A stretch of DNA of 64,000 nt from Branchiostoma floridae (Eukaryota > Chordata > Leptocardii > Amphioxiformes > Branchiostomatidae): positions 981,827-1,045,826 of the forward strand of contig NC_049983.1 in the NCBI RefSeq assembly GCF_000003815.2. The letters are read 5' to 3'. The notes below the pieces were generated by a model, which was given only the letters and a program-made list of their open reading frames with translations, was not told the DNA's origin and did not search any database. The position numbers and the translations under genes were made by a program. Below, piece by piece: positions 35,001 to 46,200 of the stretch (the first letter of the stretch is position 1; every line of letters begins with the position of its first letter).

Positions 35001-38000
35001 ACTAAGAACTCTTTTTTGCATTTGCAAGTCGCAAAATGCCTTCTGGCCAGTGTAGTCGCCGTTGTGATGTTGAGATGAACGGATCTGTTCAATCCATGCC
35101 AAACATTTGTATACCTGTTAAAACAGGCATTTCTTCAACTTGTTCGCACTAGCGCAGTGGTAAAGTTTACGCATTCTAAACCAATGCACCCGGTTCGAAT
35201 CCGGGGAGGTAGATTTTTTTCAACTTTTTTTTTTTTCTTTTTTACATCCATTAAAATACTAATTTTTACATCCATTTGGCCACACGAATTTATTTCTTTG
35301 GTTAACGGATTCGCCGCTTCGTTTTTTTGCCGAATAGAAATAAAAATTAAAAAAAAAAAACTTAAAAATGCCCCGCAACAGAGCTCACTCAAAAACAGGC
35401 AATGTGTAGTGAAATTTGCTGCAGTTCACGCACATATGTGACACAGGTTTAGTTACTCTGTTCTATTTATATGACATTCTAATAACTAGAAAAAAACGTT
35501 CACACACGCAAACATTGCCAAAATGCCAGCTTTTTTAAAAGCACTTGTTTAGATTTAGGTCGATTTCCTTTGAACTGAATAATTTAATCAATGCCTACTG
35601 TAGGCCGGTAGGCAGAGATGGACACTTTCCACCTCACATCACTGCGGACGTGCTGCAGCAAAACGCCTGGAACTATGTAGGTGCAACCTACGACAGAGCC
35701 ACGGGGAAGGCAGCCCTCTGGAGCAACGACGAGCTGGTCCGTGAAACACACATCCCGGTTGCCGAACTGGCAAGTCAGTACCCCGTACGGGTGGGGGTGA
35801 GGGCCGGAGACGGTCGGTACTTCTCGGGTCGTGTTGCCTGTCTGCAGCTATACGACTTCGCCATGACTACAGAACAGATTGTTACAGTGCGGGATGCGTG
35901 CAAAGGTGAGTTCCATGCCTGCGAAACTGACGTGTTTGTAGCGGAATGGATATATCACATGTAGCGTGAATTAAGGATAGCGTTTCTCTTTTCAGCACGA
36001 GAATAAGCCACCACTGTTCATCGGTTCTCTGCTGTAAAACATCACAGCTACAACAGGGCACCTGCAATTCCGTCAGCGGGCGCCAGGAGGCGGTTCTACC
36101 GATGTTATTTCGAGTTCTCTGCAGTTTATCCTTGTCTGGTGATAATCTAGTACAGAAAACTCCCACCACCTAAGCTTGTTGAAGCAGTTTAGTAGGAGAA
36201 AACATTTAGTAATCATTTAGTGGATTTAAGCGGATCTGTCCTGTTGTTGTTTTGTAGAAACGGCTCTTTGCCTGTTAACTGTTAATGTTGCCTAATGACC
36301 TTAGTCCAAGTCAAAAACAATGAGTTCAATGGTACCTTCGTACGGGAAGAAGGTTACGCAATCCACCTCGGTCCACTCAAGTTACTGGGGAATAGACGTG
36401 TTTAATCCACGATATTGAACAAACACTCTTCGTCATGTCTTCAGTGTAAACAACTGTAGAAACTTTTGAAAACATTATTATCACACACAAGCTTTCTGTG
36501 TGTCTTTGAACACTCTGCAGCTGCGATCATTCCTTCTGGGCACACGGGCACCTTTGGTAAAGTTTGAAATGCGCGCGCTGACGTTTCGTCCCGAAAATTG
36601 GTCTGCCGCTTGCAGAAATAAAATACCATTCAACAAAACAGTCAGATTTTGTATCATCCATTTAGTCTGGAGTTGTAAGTTCCTGGTAAAATAAATAAAG
36701 TGAAAGTTGTAGATGACACATACGATAGACAATACATAGCATATGTAACACGGATGTCTACACTATAACTGTGGTACAATACACTGTATAGATCGAGCTC
36801 ACACTCGGTGGAGTCTAAAATGACGTAACCTTGTGCGCTATAAGTGGCCAATGAACATGCAAAACAGCCAAATGCGCCACAGGCACTTTCAATCGTAACA
36901 GTTGTAGTACATCTAAGATCCCGATTCAATGAAATAAATGTATTGTGTAATACATACAAAATAGAATAAAACGGGTCTGTATGACCTGACTTGTTCGTCA
37001 CACTATTAAAACACTATCACATGTTTTGGCTGACCTTACAATAACTATAACCATTTGTTACACGCAGTATGTAGTGTTTTATGTAAATTGGTGTGAATCA
37101 GATGAAAGATTTTATAACCACCGTGCTCAAGTACATTAGAAACCATCTGGTACACACACATCTGTCCCTGATGCTTCCATCCACTGTTACACTAAACACC
37201 GGTCTTCAGCTGAATGAGTAAAACAGGCACTAGCCTACCGTAGAAGCATGTTCCTTAGCTTTAAACAGCTATTGCAGTCAAATGTGCAAAAGTTAGGTGT
37301 GACAGGTCGTCTAGTGTAATTTACGTCACACATCCACCGTTAAAAAACTAAGAATCCGTTATCAAAAATTGCGAATCGAATCAGGATGGCATAACCGCAC
37401 TAAGAATCTGCCAATCTTTTTATTAGCAACATAAGCAATATCACGTCGTTAAAAATGGAAATATTCTGAATAAGGCAGTCTGTATAGTATTGACATCTAA
37501 TGCACTATTTTAGCACATTTTCATCATTATTTCATAAATCGAGCCGTTACAAACAGCGCGGGAATGAGTTGCACAAGGATTCCAGATCAAGTCCTTATTT
37601 TTTTTTTGGGGGGGGGGGTACAAAAATAAGGAACATCCTCGTGCAACTTGTCTCTTGGCTGTTTTTAACCGCTCAAAGTATCAAATTATGATGTAAATGT
37701 GAGAATACAGTGCAGTAGATGTCAATATCATGCAGATTGCCTTATTCAGAATATTTCCACTTTGACGCTGTAATATTGCTTAGGTTGCCTTGAAGTAGAA
37801 GACGAAGTAGATTATACTGTAGATTGTTACAGGAGCCTGGTGTGTTTCAATTGGTCTTCTTTTCTCAATATGACAATTAAAACTATAATAATTTAATTTT
37901 TTCATATTTTTCTCTTTGACGGATAGGTCTCATCAGAGCAGAACAGCTAGAATTTCTTTTAATCGGAGCTTCTTCGTGGCCTGTAAAGTAAGGGATAGTG

Positions 38001-38747
38001 AGGGGGAGTGTAAATATACATGTAAGGTGAGATTCATGTTTTGATAATAGTTTGCAGTTGAACTTTTAGCCATTTGAATCTTATTTCTTTATAATATATA
38101 AAACACATTGGCCACATGTCAATTATATATAAAACACCGTGCAGGAGAGAGGAAGAGACATAATAGTGGACCCCACATTTTATTTTCTGTCAAGCATTTA
38201 AGGGTTGACACACAGCCTCCGTTTTACCCCGTAGGACATGTGACAGTTCAGGATCATGTGCACTCTCTTGTTCTGTCATGTGTGAAGAAAAAACAATGAC
38301 AAATTATTACATCATTCTCTTTCTTTAATTGCGAGAAATCTTGGTTACATAGGGCGGCAAGAGCTGGTCTCTGGGCTCCTTCGATGAAGATAAAGGTTCC
38401 ATTCGAGTCGCAGGAACTTGTGGAAAGTCAAGATTTAGAGTTATAGATATGAAATGGAAGGTTTCAAGAACTCGATATGGATGGAAAATAATGATATGAT
38501 TATAGAAAGTTCTAACTCCTGAAAAGGTGGGATTTAAAAGAAAGTTGTGGGAGCCCTTTCATCTACTATACAGGCTGTGAAACGGATTTCAAACAATTGT
38601 TTAAGACGATCTAACATTATCTGTTATGTGACGTGCGCTTTCTATCTTGCAGACGCAACACTGAAGTTTCCTAGCCAGATCTTCTGTGACTGTCAAAGAT
38701 TGTACAATACACTGCATCACACACATCATGGTACTTGCCCAACATAG
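26008..38747 (+). CDS. Type II membrane collagen-like protein with PAN/apple and LamG-like domains
   Basis: Exons 26008-26230, 26987-27135, 27283-27394, 28430-28591, 32299-32544, 34481-34799, 35604-35905 and, less surely, 38653-38747 join in phase (1,0,1,1,1,2,1) to about 535 aa. Exon 1 encodes a polar cytoplasmic tail. Exon 2 ends in a hydrophobic anchor (MAAGIAVLLGLVVVGLIPLI) with no signal peptide, so type II topology is inferred. Exon 3 is a charged stalk (LSITVDALKRNLDIERIVYA), exon 4 about 14 Gly-X-Y triplets, exon 5 a Cys-rich PAN/apple domain (GDCPGNDIWSIYGDGITLQH, CANRCASHSDCVAF). Exons 6-7 form a LamG-like jellyroll (GLWPLN, DITGNGNDG, SYIDIPNN, WNYVGATYDRATGKAALW). It probably trimerises at the cell surface for adhesion or recognition. 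Exon 3 uses a GC donor (CCAG/GCAAGT). If exon 8 is wrong, read-through of exon 7 stops at 35962. Confidence 0.8.
26231..26986. other. Intron 1 of the membrane-collagen gene
   Basis: The intron has no exon that fits the phase. A GC-richer block (about 26560-26885), ending in an (AT)n/(GA)n simple repeat (26889-26922), looks like an inserted short element, but I could not assign it to a family. Confidence 0.3.
27417..28164 (+). repeat. Minisatellite, about 56-bp unit, 12-13 copies
   Basis: The unit contains GCGTAACACACCAGCTTCTG, then TATCTGTATCTATATAGCCG and GTATAACCGCCCTTCG. GTAACAC recurs at 27459, 27516, 27572, 27628, 27684, 27738, 27804, 27862, 27953, 28009, 28065 and 28121. It fills the intron between the stalk exon and the collagen exon. 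Confidence 0.9.
28268..28325 (+). repeat. (GATT)n microsatellite with GATC variants
   Basis: Repeated TTGATTGATTGATTGATTGA followed by GATCGATAGATTGATCGATT, about 100 bp upstream of the collagen exon. Confidence 0.85.
28838..31905 (+). repeat. Three head-to-tail copies of a GAAGAA-tailed interspersed repeat
   Basis: Each unit begins GAAAGGCCGACATTTGCTT (28838, 30030, 31077). Units 1 and 2 end with GAAGATTTGACAGGA plus a (GAA)n tail (to about 30020 and 31074). Unit 3 is truncated near 31905 and contains an assembly gap. Inside, a subrepeat of about 160 bp recurs with TTCAGGTCATTAGGTTTTCA, ACAAGGGCATAGGAGCC, AAAATATACATTTTTAGTC and CAAAATAACTCATTTT. No protein is encoded on either strand. The array occupies the intron between the collagen exon and the PAN exon. 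Confidence 0.85.
31383..31512. other. Assembly gap (130 N)
   Basis: A run of N lies inside the tandem repeat array, where collapse or misassembly is likely. True copy number may differ. Confidence 0.99.
32545..34480. other. Intron between PAN and LamG-like exons
   Basis: No exon that fits phase 1 to phase 1 was found. The short open frame near 32840-33049 has no recognisable domain. Confidence 0.35.
35147..35212 (+). repeat. tRNA-like relic (tRNA-derived SINE head or tRNA pseudogene)
   Basis: An A-box-like TAGCGCAGTGG and a perfect B box GGTTCGAATCC are correctly spaced. A T arm CCCGG/CCGGG and an anticodon-like arm GCATT/AATGC are present. The acceptor stem does not pair, and a T-rich tail follows. 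It lies in the intron between the two LamG-like exons, so a dead retroposed copy is more likely than a working tRNA. Confidence 0.55.
37424..37790. mobile_element. Long imperfect palindrome (foldback element)
   Basis: The left half (TTAGCAACATAAGCAATATC, GGAAATATTCTGAATAAGGC, ATTGACATCTA, GAGTTGCACAAGGATTCC) is repeated as its complement in the right half, centred on an AT/poly-G core near 37605. The arms are about 170 bp. No coding sequence. It lies in the last intron of the membrane-collagen gene. Confidence 0.8.
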
Positions 38748-38884
38748 CTAATGATCAGAGTTGTAATTCTAAGACGTTGACCAATGAAACACTTTTTTCT
38801 CTCTTATTAATAATTTTCATACCTAAAAGACAACAGATGTCCCCTACTGACTAAAAAAATTGACTGCTGCACTGTGATTATATT

Positions 38885-39133
38885 TCACCACATTTTTTTG
38901 CTTTTCATTTTGGAGCAAAATGGCCTAAATTTGGTGTGTTTGTAGAGTGGGCAAATACCACGAAATGTTTCGCTGGTTCCACTTATTTTTTCCATATACA
39001 CGTAGACCTTATGAATTACCCTCTGGAGTATTTTGGCCATTTTCAGATCAAAATGTACATTTTGGCCTCCTGTGCCCTGGTACTGTATCACAATAACCTG
39101 AAATGTGGTATGGAATGTTTGGAATAGGCCCAT
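38885..39133 (-). repeat. Diverged minus-strand relic of the GAAGAA-tailed repeat
   Basis: Read on the minus strand it has CATTTCAGGTTATTGTGATA, CCAGGGCACAGGAGGCC and AAAATGTACATTTTGATCTG, which match the order of words in the subrepeat at 29300-31750. Confidence 0.55.
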
Positions 39134-40233
39134 AGAAAGATGGCGCTGATCTCTTACGAATTATGATCATACATGTATATTTTGTAGTCCAGATATATTG
39201 ACCAATTAAACGCTGAACATTTTTCGCTCTTCATTTTTTAAAGTTGGAATCTCGCGGATGATCTCTCAACTGGCTATTAAACTGTGGTTTCATTTCTCTT
39301 TATTATTACAAGACCAAACTGTATGTTGAAGTTTGAAACCCCCTCACGAGCCTTGCTATGGTTAAATGAGGCAAAAGCAGCTAAACTCTATGCGGCTGAT
39401 CAGCAGTCACGGTTGGAAGGCCAGGATGGTGCTCGGCACACGCAGGAGGCGGCGGGACCATCGCCATTCCGGGTCCTGTTGGAAACACGGACACGAAAAG
39501 GATTAAACCTTCAGCTGACATGTAACGAAAACAATGAACACAAAGCTGCTGCTGGCTGGTGCTAGATATGCGAATGAATTGGCACTGGAAATAACTGAGG
39601 GCTCAAACCCGGCTGGACATGGTTTGTAAATATGTGAGTTTGACCCTTCTTTTTTTCCACTCAATCATGAAACCACTCTCGTCACCATCCTGTTCTCCTT
39701 ACTTCTGAAATAAGGGTTGCTGCCGGGATCAGGACGGAATGATAACTTTGCCTTTGATCATGAGCACAATCACATACGTCTTGCCATCGTCGTTCGATCG
39801 CTAATAAATATTTTTGGACAGTCATGCATGTGTCCTGCAAAGTTCAGCTGCCTTGCTAAACAACTGGCTGTCTAAACTCTTGGAACTTTATCGGTGGTTG
39901 GTTCCGTCACAGCCTGCTTCCAAATCAGAGGGCATGACGTACGACGGCCGCACAACGTAAGTGACAGTGGCATTGCTGTACAAGTACAATTTATCACCCT
40001 ACAAGCGACAGCAATGAGTTCATCTTTAAGCTGGGAGACACAATAGGATAACATGTGGAAAAATATTACGAATTAATTTTTGAACCAGGTCTGTGTGAAG
40101 ACTCCCACCCAGACGTCAACACATTTGTGTATCGCCGACAGTGTAATCAAGGATGTTTGTCCTTGGTGTAATAGGCCGGTTGTTCTACACAGGATCCTTG
40201 ATCCTGGGAAACAAGTGCCCTTACCTTTGGGAA
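39134..40233. other. Space between the two convergent genes
   Basis: No gene is seen. It should contain the 3' untranslated regions of the membrane-collagen gene (plus) and the tectonin/F-type lectin gene (minus). No strong poly(A) signal stands out for either. Confidence 0.35.
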
Positions 40234-43200
40234 CTACTCCTTGGTTTTAGTCATGTCCTCCTCATACTCCTCGGACAGCTCACGTTCCCCGTCCCAGTCC
40301 ACGCCGTGTTCTCCGAACTCACGGCGGCGCAGGGCGTTCTCTTCCTGCTTCTCGAGCAGCAGCTCCATAAGGCCACGGGCTTCCTCGGCCAGTCTGGGGA
40401 ACAAGGACAGGACTGTGTGTTATCTAGAAAACACTCCTGTAGGGAGGAAGGAAGGTAGGAAGGGGGAAGGAAGGGGGAGGGGGAAGGAGGGAGGGAAGGA
40501 TGGAAGGAAGGAAGGAAGGGGGGGAGGAGGGATGGAAGGATGGAAGGATGGAAGGAAGAAAGGGGGAGGAGGGAGGGAAGGATGGAAGGAAGGAACTTCA
40601 TTTGTCGAAAAGCGTACAGGGCAAAATGTGCGGCAGCAACTACTGAAAAACAAGACTACAAGGCCACACACAGAACAACAGAATATCATCGATAGCAGAA
40701 CAGTGGTGTCATAAATAGAAACACGGTTTGTATCCTGTAATAGATATACTGACATACATACTGAAATACTGACAAGGCTATGCCATCTTCATGATAGCTT
40801 ACCGCGGTAGGTCGTTGTCGACTTCGTGGTCTTCAAGTCCGCGGTCGGCCGCTGACATTTCTAAGAAGAATCGATTCATTTAAAAAAAAATATCAATGAA
40901 AAGCAGTTTTTGTACACAACTTATATTGCTGGAAAACAAAGTTTCTTTGCCTTACATATGTAAAATACCTCTAGGCGTAACACCCCTGTGAGCAAGGGTA
41001 CTTTCAAATAACGGTATGAACTGTACACGACAATCATCCTAACCACTTTCGTCTGGTATCTCTGTTATCCGTGCTTCACGACAAGATGATGGCTAGTGAT
41101 GGCAGTTCGTATTTTATGGGCATCTGAAAAATGTTAATTCACTTTTTTGTAATCGTTTGCAGATTCATAATTATTTATTGATTACCGGGTTCCTCGTCGT
41201 CCTCGTCCTGCTCCTGACAGGTCCACATCTTGTCCTGATCCTCGATGGGATCCAGTTCCCCGTTCTCTCCACAGGTCACCGGGTAGCACGATTCTTCATT
41301 CTCGTCACAGACGCAGTTGTGTCCCTTCACTTTAGACACCCAGCTGTCTCCCTCCTGTATGGACATATCAATACGTTTAAATATGTACCTAGAATCCCTC
41401 CTGTATGGACACATCAATACAATGTCATATAGAATACAACACCCGAGGTGCCAGCCCGACAGCGGGTCGGATCGCCCTCCGGCCGTCGGGTGATTCGACC
41501 CGCGGGAGGGCTGGGACCGTGTTGTATTCTATTTATGTCATACCCACATGAGAAAACCCATGTTTTGATGCGAAATGCGCCAGAAGTTGAACAAATTTGG
41601 TGCCCTCGAACAAAAAGCGTTTCAACAACAATGTTCCAACGGCCGAATCAGCTATTCGAATTGCCAACCGTGCCACACTCGGCCCGCTCGAAATGGTTCG
41701 ATTTACTTGAAGGAAGCCTAGTGATACAACTCTCGAACCTGTGTGATACGGAAGTTATGGGCCGATCCGGAACACCCGTATCGAACGTTTTCGCGTCACA
41801 TATGACATAAGTTTAATTATATACCAAGAATCCTATCATGGACAGCACTTTGTCTAGAGATTGGCCAGAACGTTAACGGCACGGTGGACTACAGGGGTGT
41901 GGGTGTGAAATGACTACAATGCACACACATAAAATTGAACACAACTGCTCAACAAATTGCTGGGAGAAAACCTTACCAACGTTTTTTTTAAATACAAGGA
42001 ATTAAGGAAACGGTAAAATGAACCTTGATAGATGGCTCCCACCGATGTTATTAAAACCTGCACGGCTAGTCGGGTAGGAATTTGCCTTATTTACATGTAG
42101 GTACTGCCGTACTAAGGTACACACTACCTTATGTTCCCCACAGCCTTGGCCCTCGGTACCTCGCACTTCAGAGGTACCTCGCACTTCAGAGGTACCTCGC
42201 ACTTCAGAGGTACCAAGCACTTTAGACGTCCTCTTCCGCGTCACCGTACCTAAAAATTAGAATTTTGATGTCTGTCTGTCTCTCTCCATTCAACTTTTGA
42301 AAGAACCATTATGATAATTGTCGAAAAAAAGGTAGACAAACTTAAGAGAAATGTTTACCTTATATACATACATACCTGCATAGACTTCGACTTCGCAAAC
42401 AGTCAGCACCCGGCCGCGACCAGGCAGTTGGATCCCCACATATCGTCCCCTCAGTCTGTTACAGTTGATGGCATCCTTGTTCTTACCAGCGGGGATGGTG
42501 TGGTGGCCGCCGCAGCGTGGGTTGCGGTCTACGCGTGCGTCGTTTCCGATGTGGATGGTGAAGGGGTTGAGTCGCCCTCTGCAACAGTCCGCGCGGTTGA
42601 TGATGACCACCCACTGGACGCTGACTTGAGTACCGAGGTCCACTTGCAGCCACGGGTCGGTCAGTGCCGGAGTTTGGGTGCAGCAATGTTGTCCATAGTT
42701 GGGGTCCCTACAGCCGTCAGTCGCTCGGTTGGCAACCCCGTAATGTGCGACATCCACCTGGACAGTCGGTTTTCCCAATGCTATGTTTGGAGCTTACAAG
42801 AGAAAAAAAACAGACGACGTAAGCCAAATGTGTCGGGAAAAAAACATCTGAGTATAACAATGTTTAGTTCACAGGATCTCGTCACAGTCAGTGGTTTAAA
42901 GAAGACTGATAATGATACAAGATACAAAGTTAAACCCAAGCCTTGTTCATTGACGTCCCGCTAATCATTATGATATATGTCTTGCCTACTCACCTGCGTA
43001 AACCTCCACTTCGCACAGCGCCAGGACTCGCTTCTTCCCCTGCAGCCTAATGCCCACGTACCTGCCCCTCATCCCGCTGCAACCGATAACAAGCTCGGTC
43101 AATTCAGGAGGGAAACGGTGATGCCCGCCACACCTCGGGTTGGTAGCCACGTCAGTGCTGTCCCCAATGTGGACATCGAGGGGCGTGATCCTTCCAGATC

Positions 43201-46200
43201 GGAAGTACCGACGGTTGACGATGGCGACGTGGTCGACAGTGACCGCATATCCCAAATCGACATACCACCATGGGTCGTTTTCGTTGGTTGTAGCTGTGCA
43301 GGACTTGTGTCTCCATTCGGGGCTTCTGTTTCCGTCGACAGCTCGACCGGGAGATCCTCCCGAGGCAACGCTAGACTGGAGCGCAGGTCTTCCTGATGCA
43401 ATGTTTGGGTCTGTATACGTAGTGTCAGCTGTAAATAGAGTTACGTTAGTGACAGTTTAAGTCTAACCCTATTCACACGGGGAGGGGGGGGGGGTCCTTA
43501 CAACTACGTACTGTTTTTATTCTATTTTATGTTTTACAGAAATAACAACGATGCATATTGAGACACCAATAGATATAGAGACACGTACAAAACTCACAAC
43601 GTTTTGGGGAAAGAAGCAAAACATTTCAGTTACAAAAATACGAAAGTATAGTGATAAATACCAGTAGTAAAATATTCTAGAAATGATAAGGCAAGTAAAA
43701 AAATTGCACCATGTCGTGTTTGAACTCGAGTCCAAAGGTTAAAATTCCAATCGCTAGTTAACTACGTCACGAAACCTCACAGTACATGGGAATTGAATAC
43801 ATAGAAGTCAAGTGACGAAGCGCGTAATACGAGACGTAAATACGCTGCAGGGCCGTCATTTAAAAAAAAAATGAAGGCGGAAAAACTCTATCGCTACAGT
43901 CCCTTCACCTTCTGGTCACCAAAGTAAACTTTTTAAACTGATAGTATGCACCAGCTGTTTGTGAACATGTAAAACTCTCCCACGGTGCAAAATGACGAAC
44001 AATAATGCCTGCTTAGTTTAGTTCACGACATTTACATGGTAAGCAGGGGTACGAAAAGCTCGCAACTGGGCAGTTACTTGAGTATTGACATGCCAGCAGC
44101 TACTTCATTGGTCCTACTTTCATGTCGCATAACGTCAGAATGGGGATTTTTTCACACGGTATCGTTCTGGCGTGTAACGTTGCATTCAATGTCTTAATCT
44201 TTTCTGATAACAAAGCGATCTTTTGCATGTTCCAGTAATATACCTTTTATACCATAGTCACACCAGAAAACACACATTTCAATGTGAAAGCTGGCCAGGA
44301 ATTCGTTCAATTTATTCGATTTAAGCCTACAGCCATTCTATCCTCAACATTATCTTAGCTTGCGTGGTCAGCGTTTTTAAAAGCATTTCATGTTTTTTTT
44401 CTTGTGGCGGTATTATTGCACCCGATCGCGATGGAATTATGAGAGTTAATGTTCCACGGCCCAACTTGGCGTATCTTGGTAATCTTGGTAGGGAATCTGA
44501 CATCTGATATGTTGCACTGAATGGCAGCTGTGAAAATAGCATTTTATTTTATTTTACAATTTGTCTAAGTCTATTTGTCATATTGCAACACCATAGAAAA
44601 CTACTAGGGCCTTGATCTAACCTTGATCCGTGATTTGTTCGATACGTCGATAGATGCTGTCGGCTGCGTTCACACCCCATACTTGGTTGCTGCTGGAGCT
44701 GATGTAAACTTCTTTCAGACCGCCATCTAGTTGCTGCCAGGTACTACCTTGAGGTGTCCCAGCACTTAAACCTGCAATGAGAGACAGTCTTAGTTAAACA
44801 TAACATATCGTCAATGGGGAACCCGGAGAAGGATGTATGTTGTGAATGTGAGTTAATTAATCACTACACTTAAGAATAGACAAGAAGACTGACATTCTAA
44901 CTGGAAAATGTAGTGACTTTCAGTTATTCCAAACGATCATGTACCTTTAAAGATACTGTTCCTTGCATGATATCTTTCTCTATGGTACCAACCACGTTTC
45001 ACTTATGGTACATGGAGTATAGAAATGAAGGAGCCTACCGCGCCGTACGTAGATCTGGTCGTTCCTGCTGACACCCCAGACTTGGCCATTTCCTGATGAT
45101 ATTTGCTTCAGCTCGCCGCTGACGTATGTCCATCCAGTTCCAGGCGAAGCCTCATTACCAGACGTTCCCGTGCGGTAGTAGATATGGTCGACTCTGTTCA
45201 CGCCCCAAATGCCGGCTCGTCCAACCGACACGAATTTCAGTCCCCCATAGATTTTCTGCCAACTTTTTCCTGTATGTATAGGGACGAGAGAGAGCACACG
45301 TGTGAAGACAGAGCACAGATTCCATTTTATTGCCTACACGTTTGTATGGATTTGTGACTCATTTGACCGAAATGGTATCTCACCTGCTGGATTACTTGCT
45401 GTGATTCCAGTTCGCCGATAAATCTGATCCGCGGAGTTCACGCCCCACACCTGATTGCTGGTTGCGCTGACACACACCTGCTTCAGCCCTCCTGGAATCT
45501 TGCGCCAGCCAGTTCCTTGAGGAGAACTCGGACTTATTCCTATAGTAGAAGAACATTGGATATAGGCATAAGACATGTATGCATTAGCAGTTGCGAGACA
45601 AGAGACATTTCAAACAAGATCAGAGTACGGAGAAGTCCTTGCTCCACCTATTTACCAAATATCACCCGTAATCCATCCATTCTAAGTTATACTTTGCAGA
45701 AACATCCAGATAACAAACAGACACGTCAAAAACTATACCTTTTTTTATGGAGGTAAGAATGAGCGTCCTGATATTGAGCGTCCTGAGTCTTGTTTTGACA
45801 GACTTCAAATCGATTCACTCAGCATATATGTACATTTTATGAACGCAGTGAATCTAAGGTAAAGGGACCAAGACTAATCTCCAAGCAGATCATACAATGG
45901 CATAAGATAGTACCAAGATAGTCAGCCAAGAGGTGTACATGTGCCATATAGAATCTGCCTCCAGTCGGCTAGAACAAAGGCTATTAACATCCAATTGTCT
46001 CCCATTCAAACTGTGCTTGCAGTGTAGGTGCTAATTGCCCTCCTTCCTTTTTGGTGCTAACTTCCAACTGGGACACAGAACTTTATTTGCACGACAACTG
46101 TAAAGGATACAATGTGTGGCAACTTGTACATACAATACATACAGAACAGTTTGACATGAGTTGCTAGTATCTAAAACTCTGAGAAACTAATCCATTTTAC

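Noticed and set aside
38341-38400. Possible exon GGCGGCAAGAGCTGG after CATAG
   Set aside because: In the required phase it hits a stop codon, so it does not fit the membrane-collagen gene.
42311-42964. 217-codon plus-strand frame
   Set aside because: It lies antisense to exon 7 of the lectin gene, whose minus-strand translation has clear F-type lectin motifs and splice sites.
43470-43500. CACACGGGG next to a long G run, resembling the block A element end
   Set aside because: The sequence on its inner side does not match the element, and lectin exon 6 ends only 40 bp away. Treated as coincidence.
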